A DNA stretch of 64,000 bases, from positions 19,225 through 83,224 of the forward strand of contig CAITLU010000037.1 of the NCBI GenBank assembly GCA_903893315.1, read 5' to 3'. Shown piece after piece: positions 54,561 to 63,636 of the stretch (its first letter is position 1; each line of letters begins with the position of its first letter). The DNA comes from an uncultured bacterium (lineage in GTDB: Bacteria; Desulfobacterota; Binatia; UBA1149; CAITLU01). Under the pieces are notes generated by a model that saw nothing but the letters and a program-made list of their open reading frames with translations, had not been told where the DNA came from and ran no database searches. A program made the translations under genes and the position numbers.

Positions 54561-55019
54561 ATGACCTGCGCCGACGAGGTCGTCCGTATTCGCATTCGCC
54601 GGCTGCGCGACAGTAGCGCTCCGCTTCCTTGCTACATGACCGAGGGCGCGGCAGGGATGGACCTCGCGGCGGCCATTGACGCTGTGATCAGCCTCGCGCC
54701 CGGAGCACGCACACTCGTACCTTGCGGATTTGCGCTTGCCATACCCCGTGGGTACGAGGGCCAAGTCCGCCCGCGTAGCGGGCTCGCGCTCCGACACGGT
54801 CTCAGTATTCCGAACTCGCCGGGCACGATCGACGCGGATTACCGCGGAGAAGTCGCGGTCCTGCTGGTAAATCTGGGAGCCGAAGCGGTGCAGATCGAGC
54901 CCGGCCAGCGCATTGCGCAGTTGGTCGTTTGTCCGGTTGTGCGTTGTGAGCTCGAAGAAGTCGATGAGTTGGACGCGACCGTGCGGGGCGGCGGCGGCTT
55001 CGGACACACGTCTGGATGA
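54561..55019 (+). CDS. dut: dUTP diphosphatase
   Basis: A 152-residue trimeric dUTPase that hydrolyses dUTP to dUMP. The five family motifs are present: AAGMDLAA with the metal Asp, [10 protein letters not shown], the [14 protein letters not shown] uracil pocket, [10 protein letters not shown], and the C-terminal [11 protein letters not shown] arm that closes over the triphosphate. It begins four bases after the peptidase gene. It limits uracil in DNA, which fits with the uracil glycosylase encoded at 24.5 kb. Confidence 0.96.
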   Translation: MTCADEVVRIRIRRLRDSSAPLPCYMTEGAAGMDLAAAIDAVISLAPGARTLVPCGFALAIPRGYEGQVRPRSGLALRHGLSIPNSPGTIDADYRGEVAVLLVNLGAEAVQIEPGQRIAQLVVCPVVRCELEEVDELDATVRGGGGFGHTSG

Positions 55020-55059
55020 TCGTTTGAGATCCGTCGGCGGCTAGAGGAGCACGAGGACG

Positions 55060-56349
55060 ATGATCGCGCGGTACACGCGCCCGCAAATGGGCGCCATCTG
55101 GAGTGACCAACACCGCTACGAGCTGATGCTCGCGATCGAGATCTCGGTCTGCGAAGCGCTGTCGCGGCGCGGGGTGATCCCGGCCGAGGCGGTTGCCGAA
55201 ATACGCGCCAAGGCTTGCGTGCGCGCGGAGCGGGTCGCCGAGATCGAAGACGTCGTACACCACGACGTAATAGCTTTCGTCACTGCGGTGGCCGAAACCG
55301 TGGGGGATGCCGGGCGCTTCCTGCATTTCGGCATGACGTCGTCCGACGTTGTCGATACCGCCTTCGCGCTGCAACTGGTCGAGGCCTCGCGCCTGCTGGC
55401 TGCCACGCTCCAGGCCCTCATGGCCGCGGTCGAGCGTCAGGCTCGAGCCCACCGCGACACTTTGATGGCGGGCCGTAGTCACGGCATTCACGCCCAGCCG
55501 ATTACTTTCGGCGTCAAGCTGGCGGGCTGGTACTCCGAACTCCTGCGCGACCGCGAGCGTCTGGCCCGCGCCGAGTCCGAGATAGCTTTCGGTAAGTTGT
55601 CCGGGGCGGTGGGTACTTACGGCGTAAATGGTCCCGACGTGGAGGCCGAGGTGCTGACTGGGCTGGGCCTCACTCCCGAACCTGTGGCTACGCAGGTTGT
55701 TCCGCGTGATCGCCACGCCGCTTTCTTCACGACCCTGGCGGTTATTTCCGGTGGCATCGAACGCTTCGCCACCGAGATCCGCCACCTGCAGCGAACCGAA
55801 CTTCTCGAGGCTCTCGAACCTTTCGGCAAGGGCCAGAAGGGCTCCTCGGCAATGCCGCACAAGCGCAACCCGATCCTCAGCGAGAACCTGTGCGGTCTGG
55901 CGCGCATAGTGCGGGCCAACGCCATGGTGTCTCTCGAAAACATTGCGCTGTGGCACGAGCGCGACATCAGCCACTCAGCGGCCGAACGCGTGATCGCGCC
56001 CGATTCGACCATCGCGCTGGACTTCATGCTCGCGCGCTTGACGCGCATCGTCGACGGACTCGACGTGCGACCCGAGGCCATGGCACGCAACCTCGACATT
56101 ACCGGCGGCCGCCTGTCATCGGAGAGGCTGCTGTTGGCGCTCGTCGAGAAGGGACTGGCGCGAGAGACCGCCTACGGATGGGTGCAACGCTGCGCACTGG
56201 CCGAAGGTGACTTCCGCGCTCACGTCGCCGCGGACCCCGATATCAACCTGCATCTTTCGCGCGCCGAGATGGAAGATGCTTTCGACGTTCGTCACTCGCT
56301 CATCCACGTGAGCGAGGTCATCGCCCGTGTGATCGAGGAGACGCCGTGA
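55060..56349 (+). CDS. purB: Adenylosuccinate lyase
   Basis: A 429-residue enzyme of the fumarase/aspartase superfamily. It acts twice in purine synthesis, splitting fumarate from SAICAR and adenylosuccinate. Signatures are the N-terminal ARYTRPQMGAIWSD, FLHFGMTSSDVVDTA, GRSHGIHAQPITFG with the active-site His, and the loop GSSAMPHKRNPILSENL with the catalytic Ser. AGAGGAG precedes the ATG. It is the first gene of purB-purS-purQ-purL-purF; the stop overlaps purS by four bases. Confidence 0.96.
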   Translation: MIARYTRPQMGAIWSDQHRYELMLAIEISVCEALSRRGVIPAEAVAEIRAKACVRAERVAEIEDVVHHDVIAFVTAVAETVGDAGRFLHFGMTSSDVVDTAFALQLVEASRLLAATLQALMAAVERQARAHRDTLMAGRSHGIHAQPITFGVKLAGWYSELLRDRERLARAESEIAFGKLSGAVGTYGVNGPDVEAEVLTGLGLTPEPVATQVVPRDRHAAFFTTLAVISGGIERFATEIRHLQRTELLEALEPFGKGQKGSSAMPHKRNPILSENLCGLARIVRANAMVSLENIALWHERDISHSAAERVIAPDSTIALDFMLARLTRIVDGLDVRPEAMARNLDITGGRLSSERLLLALVEKGLARETAYGWVQRCALAEGDFRAHVAADPDINLHLSRAEMEDAFDVRHSLIHVSEVIARVIEETP

Positions 56350-56603
56350 ACTTTCAGGTTCGTGTTTTTGTAACGCCCAAACCGTCCATCCTCGATCCCC
56401 AAGGAAAAGCGGTTGCCAATTCTCTGCACTCGCTCGGTTACGACGAGGTCGTCGAGGCAAGGCTCGGCAAGTTGATCGAACTGAGGCTTGGCGGCGCCGA
56501 CCGTGAGGCAGTCTCGGCGCGTGTTGATGAGATGTGCCGGCGTCTGCTGGCGAACCAGATCATCGAGGACTACCGCTTCGAGATAGAGGAAGCGCGATCG
56601 TGA
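56346..56603 (+). CDS. purS: Phosphoribosylformylglycinamidine synthase subunit PurS
   Basis: An 85-residue subunit of the three-part FGAM synthase. It has the typical FQVRVFVTPKPSILDPQGKAV start, LHSLGYDEVVEARLGKLIEL, and LANQIIEDYRFEIEE end. PurS bridges PurQ and PurL so that ammonia can pass between them. The GTG at 56346 overlaps the purB stop, and its own stop overlaps purQ. Confidence 0.95.
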   Translation: MNFQVRVFVTPKPSILDPQGKAVANSLHSLGYDEVVEARLGKLIELRLGGADREAVSARVDEMCRRLLANQIIEDYRFEIEEARS

Positions 56604-57328
56604 AGTGGGGCGTCGTCGTATTCCCCGGCTCCAATGACGACCGTGACACTGCCTACGCGCTCGGAACGATTCTCGGCGACGACGTCGTTATGCTGTGGCA
56701 CGGCGACGCCGACACCAAAGGGGTGGATGCCGTCGTCCTGCCCGGTGGCTTTTCCTACGGTGACTACCTGCGTTGCGGCGCGATGGCGCGATTCTCGCCG
56801 GTGATGCGTGCCGTCGCCGAGCACGCGCGCAGCGGCGGTCCGGTACTCGGAATATGCAACGGCTTCCAGATCCTGTGCGAGGCTGGACTGCTGCCAGGTG
56901 CACTGGTGCGAAATCGTTCACTGCGCTTTCAGTGCGAACAGACCAGACTGCGCGTTGAGACCGCCGCCAGCGCCTTTTCAGCCGGCTGCCGGGCGGGCCA
57001 GATCCTGACGATTCCGATCAAAAATGGTGAAGGTTGTTTCGTGGTGGGTGAGGCCGAGCTGGAGCGTCTGGAGCGTGAGGGCAGGGTGGTGTTCCGTTAC
57101 GCCGACGGTGCTCCCAACGGTTCACTGCGGGACATAGCCGGAGTGGCCAACGACGCCGGCAACGTGGTGGGGCTGATGCCTCACCCGGAACATGCCGTCG
57201 ATGAACTTCTCGGTTGCACCGACGGACGTGTGATCATGGAGTCGGTACACGTGTGGCTTTCGAATACGGCTCGCGGCGACACTGCCGCGAGCGCCGCGGC
57301 ACTTGCTGCCTCGCGGAGTCAGGCATGA
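56600..57328 (+). CDS. purQ: Phosphoribosylformylglycinamidine synthase subunit PurQ (glutaminase)
   Basis: A 242-residue class I glutamine amidotransferase from the GTG at 56600, with GAGGAAG upstream and overlapping the purS stop. Catalytic residues are the Cys in [19 protein letters not shown] and the His and Glu in MPHPEHAVD. The oxyanion region is [16 protein letters not shown]. It supplies ammonia to PurL. The C-terminal 18 residues, mostly Ala and Ser, extend past the conserved fold. Confidence 0.95.
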   Translation: MKWGVVVFPGSNDDRDTAYALGTILGDDVVMLWHGDADTKGVDAVVLPGGFSYGDYLRCGAMARFSPVMRAVAEHARSGGPVLGICNGFQILCEAGLLPGALVRNRSLRFQCEQTRLRVETAASAFSAGCRAGQILTIPIKNGEGCFVVGEAELERLEREGRVVFRYADGAPNGSLRDIAGVANDAGNVVGLMPHPEHAVDELLGCTDGRVIMESVHVWLSNTARGDTAASAAALAASRSQA

Positions 57329-59583
57329 GCGCGGCACCGAAGCTGCGCAGCGTCGATCTGTCGCTTGCTCACGAGCACGGACTGACCACCGAAGAATACC
57401 AGGTCATCCTCGATCACCTAGGGCGCACGCCGACCTTCGAGGAACTCGGCGTTTTCTCGGTGATGTGGTCTGAGCACTGCAGCTACAAGAGTTCGCGTGT
57501 GCACCTCGGACGCCTGCCCCAGACCGGACCGGCGGTGTTGCAAGGTCCGGGCGAGAACGCCGGCGCGGTCGATATCGGCGGCGGCATGGCGGCGATCTTC
57601 AAGATAGAGAGCCACAACCACCCTTCGTACATCGAGCCTTACCAGGGCGCGACGACCGGTGTGGGCGGCATCCTGCGTGACATCTTTACGATGGGCGCGC
57701 GGCCGGTTGCCAATTTGAACTCGCTGCGTTTCGGCAATGCCGATCACGAAAAGACTCCCTTCCTCCTGAAGGGGGTGGTCGCAGGTGTAGGCGGTTACGG
57801 CAACTCGGTGGGCGTGGCCACGGTCGGCGGCGAGGTCTGCTTCGATCCGGGCTACAAAGGCAACATCCTGGTCAACGCTTTCACGCTCGGAGTGGTACGC
57901 GCCGATCGCATCTTCCGCGCCGCCGCCAAAGGTGATGGCAACCCCGTGCTCTATGTCGGCTCCAAGACGGGCCGCGACGGTATTCACGGCGCCAGCCTGC
58001 TGGCTTCGTCCGAATTCAAGGACGAGTCGGAGCAGATGAAGCCCACCGTCCAGGTCGGCGATCCGTTCACCGAGAATCTGCTGATCGAAGCCTGCCTGGA
58101 GGTTCTCGCCGGTGACGACGTGGTGGCGATTCAGGACATGGGCGCTGCCGGCCTCACCAGTTCGTCGGTAGAGATGGCATCACGCGGAGAGGTCGGAATC
58201 GTGCTCGATCTCGATCGCATCCCTCTGCGCGAAGCTTCGCTGACACCCTACGAGATGCTCCTGTCCGAGTCCCAGGAGCGCATGGTCCTGGTTGTGAAGA
58301 AGGGCCGCGAGCAGGTCGTCGAAGAAATTTTCACGCGCTGGGGTCTCGATTGCGTTGTGGTCGGGAGTATCACCGGGAGTGGACGGTTCGTCGCCACCTA
58401 CCGGGGAGAGACCGTGGTCTCGATCCCGGTCGCTGCCCTGACCGATGCGGCACCCAAGTATGAGCGACCGATTCAGGCGCCGACCACGCGGCCTGCGCCT
58501 CTGGACCTTAGCGGACTTGCGGAGCCCGGCGACCTGACGGCCGCGCTCGTTGCGCTGCTCGCTTCTCCGAGCCTGTGCAGCCGCAGCTGGGTCTACCAGC
58601 AGTACGACTGCTATGTCGGCGCCAATACCGTCGTGGGCCCGGGCGGCGACGCCGCCGTGGTACGCGTGCGCGAAACCGGTGGGGCGCTGGCGATGACGGT
58701 CGACTGCAACTCGCGCTACGTCGCTCTCGACCCATACCTCGGGACCCAGCACGCGGTGCTCGAGGCGGCGCGCAATGTCTGGGTCACCGGTGCCAGGCCG
58801 CTCGCCATCAGCGACTGTCTGAACTTCGGCAGTCCCGAAAAACCCGAGGTCATGTGGCAGTTTTCGCGTGCCATCGACGGTATGCGCGACGCTTGCCTGG
58901 CGCTGGATATCGCCGTCATCTCCGGCAACGTCAGCTTCTACAACGACACTCAGGGCGTCTCGATTCCTCCCACACCGACCGTGGCTCTGGTCGGTCTGGT
59001 AGAGGACGCCGCGCGTACCGCCAAGGTGGCTCTGCCCGGCGCAGGCGCGGCGATCTATCTCCTCGGAGAGGGCAGACCCGAGCTCGAGGGCAGCGAATAT
59101 CTCATACAGCGCTTCGGCGTGACCGGCGATCACCCGCCGAAGGTGGACATGGCGGCCGAACGCCGCGCCGGCGAGTTGTGCTGCGGACTCATCGCCGACG
59201 GCGTCGTTTCATGTGCTCACGACGTGGCTGACGGCGGTCTGGCGGTGGCCATGGCCGAGATGTGCCTGGCCGGTGCGGTCGGAATGCGAGTCGCGGTGCC
59301 GGTCGACGGCCGCGCGGACGCCGCGCTGTTCGGCGAAAGTGGAGCCCGCATTCTGGTCGCGGCTGCTGCTGCGGCCGCGCAGCAGGTGGAGCAGCGTGCT
59401 GCCGCTGAGGGAGTTCCGTGCAGGAGACTTGGCGAGAGCGGCGGCACTCGCCTGGTAATCGCCGCGGCCGCGTCAGGCGACGTTCTGATCGACGGAAGCA
59501 TCGAGGAATTGCAGTCCGGCTGGCGCTCGACTCTTGCCGCCATCGCCGAGGGCCGCTATGTGGCTCCACGGCCAACGCGTTGA
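57325..59583 (+). CDS. purL: Phosphoribosylformylglycinamidine synthase subunit PurL
   Basis: A 752-residue synthetase of the small PurL type, from the ATG at 57325 in an ATGA overlap. Motifs include [51 protein letters not shown], the ATP-site [19 protein letters not shown], and a second repeat with [17 protein letters not shown]. It makes FGAM from FGAR, ATP and ammonia. Length and fold agree with the presence of separate purS and purQ genes. Confidence 0.96.
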   Translation: MSAAPKLRSVDLSLAHEHGLTTEEYQVILDHLGRTPTFEELGVFSVMWSEHCSYKSSRVHLGRLPQTGPAVLQGPGENAGAVDIGGGMAAIFKIESHNHPSYIEPYQGATTGVGGILRDIFTMGARPVANLNSLRFGNADHEKTPFLLKGVVAGVGGYGNSVGVATVGGEVCFDPGYKGNILVNAFTLGVVRADRIFRAAAKGDGNPVLYVGSKTGRDGIHGASLLASSEFKDESEQMKPTVQVGDPFTENLLIEACLEVLAGDDVVAIQDMGAAGLTSSSVEMASRGEVGIVLDLDRIPLREASLTPYEMLLSESQERMVLVVKKGREQVVEEIFTRWGLDCVVVGSITGSGRFVATYRGETVVSIPVAALTDAAPKYERPIQAPTTRPAPLDLSGLAEPGDLTAALVALLASPSLCSRSWVYQQYDCYVGANTVVGPGGDAAVVRVRETGGALAMTVDCNSRYVALDPYLGTQHAVLEAARNVWVTGARPLAISDCLNFGSPEKPEVMWQFSRAIDGMRDACLALDIAVISGNVSFYNDTQGVSIPPTPTVALVGLVEDAARTAKVALPGAGAAIYLLGEGRPELEGSEYLIQRFGVTGDHPPKVDMAAERRAGELCCGLIADGVVSCAHDVADGGLAVAMAEMCLAGAVGMRVAVPVDGRADAALFGESGARILVAAAAAAAQQVEQRAAAEGVPCRRLGESGGTRLVIAAAASGDVLIDGSIEELQSGWRSTLAAIAEGRYVAPRPTR

Positions 59584-59597
59584 GGGCAGGAAAGAAG

Positions 59598-61097
59598 ATG
59601 AAGACTCCGGCAGCGAAGGTGGACGACCTCACGAGTTCGGAGGGCGCGCTGCGACTGGACCGATTCCACGAGGAGTGCGCGGTAGTGGGCGTCTGCGGAC
59701 AGCCCGAGGCCGCCAACCTCGCCTATCTGTCTCTCTATGCGCTTCAGCATCGCGGACAGGAGGGAGCGGGCATAGTATCCAGCAACGGTCAGGCGCTCAT
59801 CAGCCACCGGGGTCTGGGGCTGGTGGCCGACGTCTTCAACGAGAACATCGTCCGCCGTCTGGCCGGCACCTCTGCGATCGGCCACAACCGTTATTCCACC
59901 GCCGGGGAAACCTTGCTGCGCAACACCCAGCCGCTGGTAGTCGAGTTCGCACTGGGAAGTCTGGCGGTGTGTCACAACGGCAACTTCGTCAACGCTGACG
60001 AAGTCCGCAAGCGCCTCGAAGAAAACGGCTCGATCTTCCAGTCCAACGTCGATACCGAAGTCCTGGTGCATCTGGTGGCAGGGTCGCGGCGTCCAACCCT
60101 CATCGAGCGTGTCATCGACGCGCTTGCACAGGTGCAGGGTGCTCACTGTCTGCTCTTTCTCTCCGAGGACGAAATGATCGCGGCGCGTGATCCGCACGGT
60201 TTCCGTCCTCTGGTACTGGGTAAGTTTGCGAGCGGTGGCTGGATTGTGGCATCGGAAACCTGTGCGCTGGATCTGGTGGAAGCCGAATACGTGCGCGAGG
60301 TAGAGCCCGGCGAGATCCTCCATTTCTCCGGCGGCGAGATGCGTTCACTGCGGCCATTCACTCAGGTGTCACGCAATTCCTGCATCTTCGAGTACGTCTA
60401 TTTTGCACGCCCCGACAGTCGCGTCTTTGGACGCAACGTCTACGAAGTGCGCAAGGAACTTGGACGCCAGCTCGCGCGCGAGTCGCCGGTCGAGGCCGAC
60501 ATCGTCATACCGGTGCCCGACTCAGGTCTGCCCGCTGCGCTCGGTTTCGCCGAGGAAGCGAGGCTTCCTTTCGAGATGGGGCTGATTCGCAATCACTACG
60601 TTGGAAGGACTTTCATCGAGCCGCAGGAGTCGATCCGCAACTTCGGTGTGAAGGTGAAGCTCAACGCTCAGCGCGACATCCTGAACGGTAAACGCGTCGT
60701 CGTGATCGACGATTCGATCGTCCGCGGAACAACGAGCCGTAAACTCGTGCGGATGATCCGTGCGGCCGGAGCGGCAGAGGTTCACGTGCGCATCAGCGCG
60801 CCGCCGACCATCAGTCCGTGCTATTTCGGCGTAGACACTCCCACACACGAAGAGCTAATCGCCAACAATCTCGACGTCGAGGGCATTCGCAAGTATCTCC
60901 TTGCCGACAGCCTCGCGTATCTCTCGCAAGACGGACTCTACTCGTTTCTCGGCGGACCGGCACCGGGGTTCTGCGACGCGTGTTTCACGCGCAATTACCC
61001 GGTCAGCGTCAATCACGACCAGGAACAACGACAGATGCGTCTGTTTCACGCGCTGGAGATGCAACCGGGAGCGGCCAGAATCCCACCGCGAAGCTGA
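59598..61097 (+). CDS. purF: Amidophosphoribosyltransferase
   Basis: A 499-residue enzyme that commits phosphoribosyl pyrophosphate to purine synthesis. The nucleophile is Cys27 in RFHEECAVVGV, implying removal of a 26-residue propeptide, as in Bacillus-type PurF. The iron-sulfur type is shown by cysteines in SCIFEYVYF, SPCYFGVD and FCDACFTRNYPV. The PRPP loop is VVIDDSIVRGTTSRKLV. It begins 14 bases after purL and ends the operon. The 3' end faces nadB. Confidence 0.96.
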   Translation: MKTPAAKVDDLTSSEGALRLDRFHEECAVVGVCGQPEAANLAYLSLYALQHRGQEGAGIVSSNGQALISHRGLGLVADVFNENIVRRLAGTSAIGHNRYSTAGETLLRNTQPLVVEFALGSLAVCHNGNFVNADEVRKRLEENGSIFQSNVDTEVLVHLVAGSRRPTLIERVIDALAQVQGAHCLLFLSEDEMIAARDPHGFRPLVLGKFASGGWIVASETCALDLVEAEYVREVEPGEILHFSGGEMRSLRPFTQVSRNSCIFEYVYFARPDSRVFGRNVYEVRKELGRQLARESPVEADIVIPVPDSGLPAALGFAEEARLPFEMGLIRNHYVGRTFIEPQESIRNFGVKVKLNAQRDILNGKRVVVIDDSIVRGTTSRKLVRMIRAAGAAEVHVRISAPPTISPCYFGVDTPTHEELIANNLDVEGIRKYLLADSLAYLSQDGLYSFLGGPAPGFCDACFTRNYPVSVNHDQEQRQMRLFHALEMQPGAARIPPRS

Positions 61098-61119
61098 CGG
61101 TGCGGAACGGGGAAGTCGC

Positions 61120-61135
61120 CGCGCGCCGGCGCGGT
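61120..61135. terminator. Possible short terminator hairpin between purF and nadB
   Basis: CCGCGC and GCGCGG (61120-61125 and 61130-61135) form a 6-base stem with a 4-base loop between convergent genes. There is no real T-run, only TCTTC on the plus side, so the call is weak. Confidence 0.3.
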
Positions 61136-61137
61136 CT

Positions 61138-62721
61138 TCAGATGACCGTGTGGCGATTCCAGTGCGTATCGTCGCGATCGGGACAATCCACGTTGTAGTG
61201 TAGACCGCGGCTCTCCCTGCGCGTGCGCGCAGAGCGGATGATGAGGTCGGCAACGAGCGCCAGGTTGCGCAGTTCGAGCAGGTCGCGAGTGACGAGAAAA
61301 TCCCAGTAGTACTGCTGTATTTCCTCTCTCAGCATGGCGATGCGTGCGGCCGCGCGGGCAAGCCGGCGGTCGCTGCGCACGATGCCTACGTAATTCCACA
61401 TGAGTCGGCGGATCTCGTCCCAGTTGTGGGTGATGACCACCGATTCGTCGATGTTGACCGCACGCCCCGAGGTCCACGCCGGAATCGGGGGGTGGATGTC
61501 GGTGTCGCCGGTAATGCGGACATGGGCGTGCTCGGCGGCGCGATGTCCGAACACCAGGCCCTCGAGCAGGGAGTTCGATGCCAGGCGATTGGCCCCGTGA
61601 AGTCCCGTCATCGCCACTTCACCGGCGGCATAGAGGCGGTCGATAGAAGTCTCGGCGTCGAGCCCCGCCATGACACCTCCGCACATATAGTGGGCGGCCG
61701 GCACTACCGGGATTGGCTGCCTGGTGATGTCGATTCCGTAGGTCAGGCAACGCTCGTAGATGGCGGGGAAACGGCCGCGAATAAAGTCGCTGCCGCGGGC
61801 GGTTACGTCGAGCAGGACGTTGTCGAATCCGGAGATCTTCATCTCGGCGTCGATGGCGCGGGCGACGATGTCGCGAGGAGCGAGTTCGGCTCGCTCATCA
61901 TACTTTCCCATGAACGAACGGCCGTCGGGGGTGCGCAGTACGGCTCCCTCTCCGCGCATCGCCTCGGTCACCAGGAAGGACTTCGCCTCCGGGTGGTAGA
62001 GGCAGGTAGGGTGGAACTGGATGAACTCCATGTCCGCGACGCGGCAACCGGCGCGTGATGCCATCGCGATGCCGTCCCCGGAGGCGACATCGGGGTTCGA
62101 CGTGTAGAGGTAGACCTTTCCGGTTCCACCGGTAGCCAGCAGTGTGGCACGAGCGGTGAACGCCTCGACGTGTCCGGTATCGCCCCGCAGGACGTAGGCG
62201 CCCCAACACTGGGGCTGGCCGTGGGCAATCCCGAACTTTTCGTCGATCAACAGGTCGATGGCGTAGCAGTCCTCGAACACCTCGATGTTCGGGTGACGGC
62301 GAACCTGCTCCATCAGGCCGACGACGATTTCCTGTCCTGTGTGGTCGGCGGCGTGCATGACGCGGCGCCGGGTATGGCCGCCTTCCAGGCCGAGATCGAA
62401 GTCGCCGCCAGGCCCCTTGAGCGAGAACTTCACGCCCATCTGGATCAGTTCGCGGATCCGGGCCGGGCCTTCCTCCACGACCAGATCGACAACGCGTTCA
62501 TTACAGAGTCCGGCACCGGCCTCCATGGTGTCGCGCGCGTGCTGGTCACAGGAATCGTCGCTGCCCCAGACGACCGCAACGCCGCCCTGGGCCTGGTTGG
62601 TATTGGAGTCCTTGAGAGCGCGTTTGGTGACGATCGCCACACGCCCGCGAGCTGCCGCCTTGACCGCGAAGGTCATGCCGGCGACGCCGCTACCTATGAT
62701 CAGATAATCGAACCGGGGCAT
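61138..62721 (-). CDS. nadB: L-aspartate oxidase
   Basis: A 527-residue flavoprotein that oxidises L-aspartate to iminoaspartate, the substrate of NadA. It has the FAD motif LIIGSGVAGMTFAVKAA, SNTNQAQGGVAVVW, EGGHTRRRVMHAADHTGQ and GGTGKVYLYTSNPDVASGDGIAMA. Later motifs are EFIQFHPTCLYHP, the PAAHYMCGGVM segment and GLHGANRLASNSLLEGLVFG. The C-terminal helical domain is complete. nadA is some 29 kb away, so the two genes of quinolinate synthesis are not linked. No strong ribosome site precedes the ATG. Confidence 0.96.
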   Translation of the reverse strand: MPRFDYLIIGSGVAGMTFAVKAAARGRVAIVTKRALKDSNTNQAQGGVAVVWGSDDSCDQHARDTMEAGAGLCNERVVDLVVEEGPARIRELIQMGVKFSLKGPGGDFDLGLEGGHTRRRVMHAADHTGQEIVVGLMEQVRRHPNIEVFEDCYAIDLLIDEKFGIAHGQPQCWGAYVLRGDTGHVEAFTARATLLATGGTGKVYLYTSNPDVASGDGIAMASRAGCRVADMEFIQFHPTCLYHPEAKSFLVTEAMRGEGAVLRTPDGRSFMGKYDERAELAPRDIVARAIDAEMKISGFDNVLLDVTARGSDFIRGRFPAIYERCLTYGIDITRQPIPVVPAAHYMCGGVMAGLDAETSIDRLYAAGEVAMTGLHGANRLASNSLLEGLVFGHRAAEHAHVRITGDTDIHPPIPAWTSGRAVNIDESVVITHNWDEIRRLMWNYVGIVRSDRRLARAAARIAMLREEIQQYYWDFLVTRDLLELRNLALVADLIIRSARTRRESRGLHYNVDCPDRDDTHWNRHTVI

Positions 62722-62880
62722 GGCGAGAACCCGCGGAGTGTAGCCGCGGCCGGCTACGGGGGCGAACTGGGTGTGCGCATTGCTGCGTAAACACGCGCGA
62801 TTGTGGCGGCCCGGCGGTAAAACGGCTAGCCTCCATTCGCTTCAAGCGAGGCTTTCGGTCAAAGCGTTTCAGGGGCTCTC

Positions 62881-63477
62881 ATGGGAGTGGTTCCAGCGGC
62901 TGTCATGCACAGAAAACCATTCCGTCATCTTCCCAACCTGCTCACGCTGCTGCGCATCGTGGCCATCCCTCTGCTGGTGTGGCTGTTGGAGGATCCCGGT
63001 CCTTCGGCCGCGTGGACTGCCATGCTGGTCTTTATGGCAGCGTCGCTGACGGATTTTCTTGACGGCTGGATTGCGCGTCGTTACGGCCTAGTGACCCCCT
63101 TGGGCAAGCTGCTGGACCCTCTGGCGGACAAACTCCTGGTCGTCTCCGCCTTGATCATGCTCGGGGTCATGGACCGCCAGCCCGGCATCCCCGGGTGGCT
63201 CTTGGTATTGATCGTCGGACGCGAGTTCGCGGTCACGGGTCTGCGCAGCATCGCCGCGGCTGACGGCATCGTCGTGGAGGCCGAAGCGACCGGCAAGGCC
63301 AAGATGCTGTTGCAGACCGTCGGGCTTCACTTCCTCATCGTGCACTACACGTACTTCGGGGTGAGCTTTCACGACATCGGACTGCCGCTGTTGGTAGTGG
63401 GTACGGTGGTGGGTCTGTGGTCTGCGGTGAGCTACCACGTTCAACTTTTCGAGCGCTTACGCCGGCGTCCAGCCTGA
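62881..63477 (+). CDS. pgsA: CDP-diacylglycerol-glycerol-3-phosphate 3-phosphatidyltransferase
   Basis: A 198-residue integral membrane enzyme from the ATG at 62881; an ATG at 62905 is an alternative start. The CDP-alcohol phosphotransferase motif D-x2-D-G-x2-A-R-x8-G-x3-D-x3-D is present in SLTDFLDGWIARRY and TPLGKLLDPLADK. Four to six hydrophobic helices surround it. It makes phosphatidylglycerol phosphate, the first step to phosphatidylglycerol, completing the phospholipid set of the window. Divergent from nadB. Confidence 0.93.
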   Translation: MGVVPAAVMHRKPFRHLPNLLTLLRIVAIPLLVWLLEDPGPSAAWTAMLVFMAASLTDFLDGWIARRYGLVTPLGKLLDPLADKLLVVSALIMLGVMDRQPGIPGWLLVLIVGREFAVTGLRSIAAADGIVVEAEATGKAKMLLQTVGLHFLIVHYTYFGVSFHDIGLPLLVVGTVVGLWSAVSYHVQLFERLRRRPA

Positions 63478-63511
63478 GTGCTGCAGCGGACGGTCACGAT
63501 GAAGGCGACGC

Positions 63512-63539
63512 TTGCATGGAAAACTGGTTCGGCTACAAG
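63512..63539 (+). promoter_or_regulatory. Candidate promoter for tRNA-Gly
   Basis: TTGCAT (63512-63517) and TACAAG (63534-63539) are 16 bases apart. The predicted transcription start lies about 14 bases before the mature tRNA. The tRNA could also be read from pgsA. Confidence 0.45.
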
Positions 63540-63559
63540 GCTTCGGTCAGGCATTTCAT

Positions 63560-63636
63560 GCGGGTGTAGCTCAGCTGGCTAGAGCGTCTGCTTGCCATGC
63601 AGAAGGTCGCCGGTTCGATCCCGGTCACCCGCTCCA
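63560..63636 (+). tRNA. tRNA-Gly (GCC anticodon)
   Basis: A 77-base cloverleaf. The acceptor stem pairs GCGGGTG with CACCCGC, followed by T and an encoded CCA at 63634-63636. The D arm contains GCTC...GAGC, the anticodon stem is TCTGC/GCAGA around loop TTGCCAT, and the T arm is GCCGG-TTCGATC-CCGGT with a near-perfect stem. The anticodon GCC reads GGC and GGU glycine codons. No copy of its 3' end occurs elsewhere in the window, so there is no sign of an integrated element here. Confidence 0.96.

Noticed and set aside
58180..59133. Long minus-strand frame opposite purL
   Set aside because: Mirror frame in a high-GC gene; purL is complete on the plus strand.
63560..63636. tRNA-Gly as an integration site for a mobile element
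   Set aside because: No integrase, no repeated tRNA 3' end and no change of gene type were found on either side within the window.
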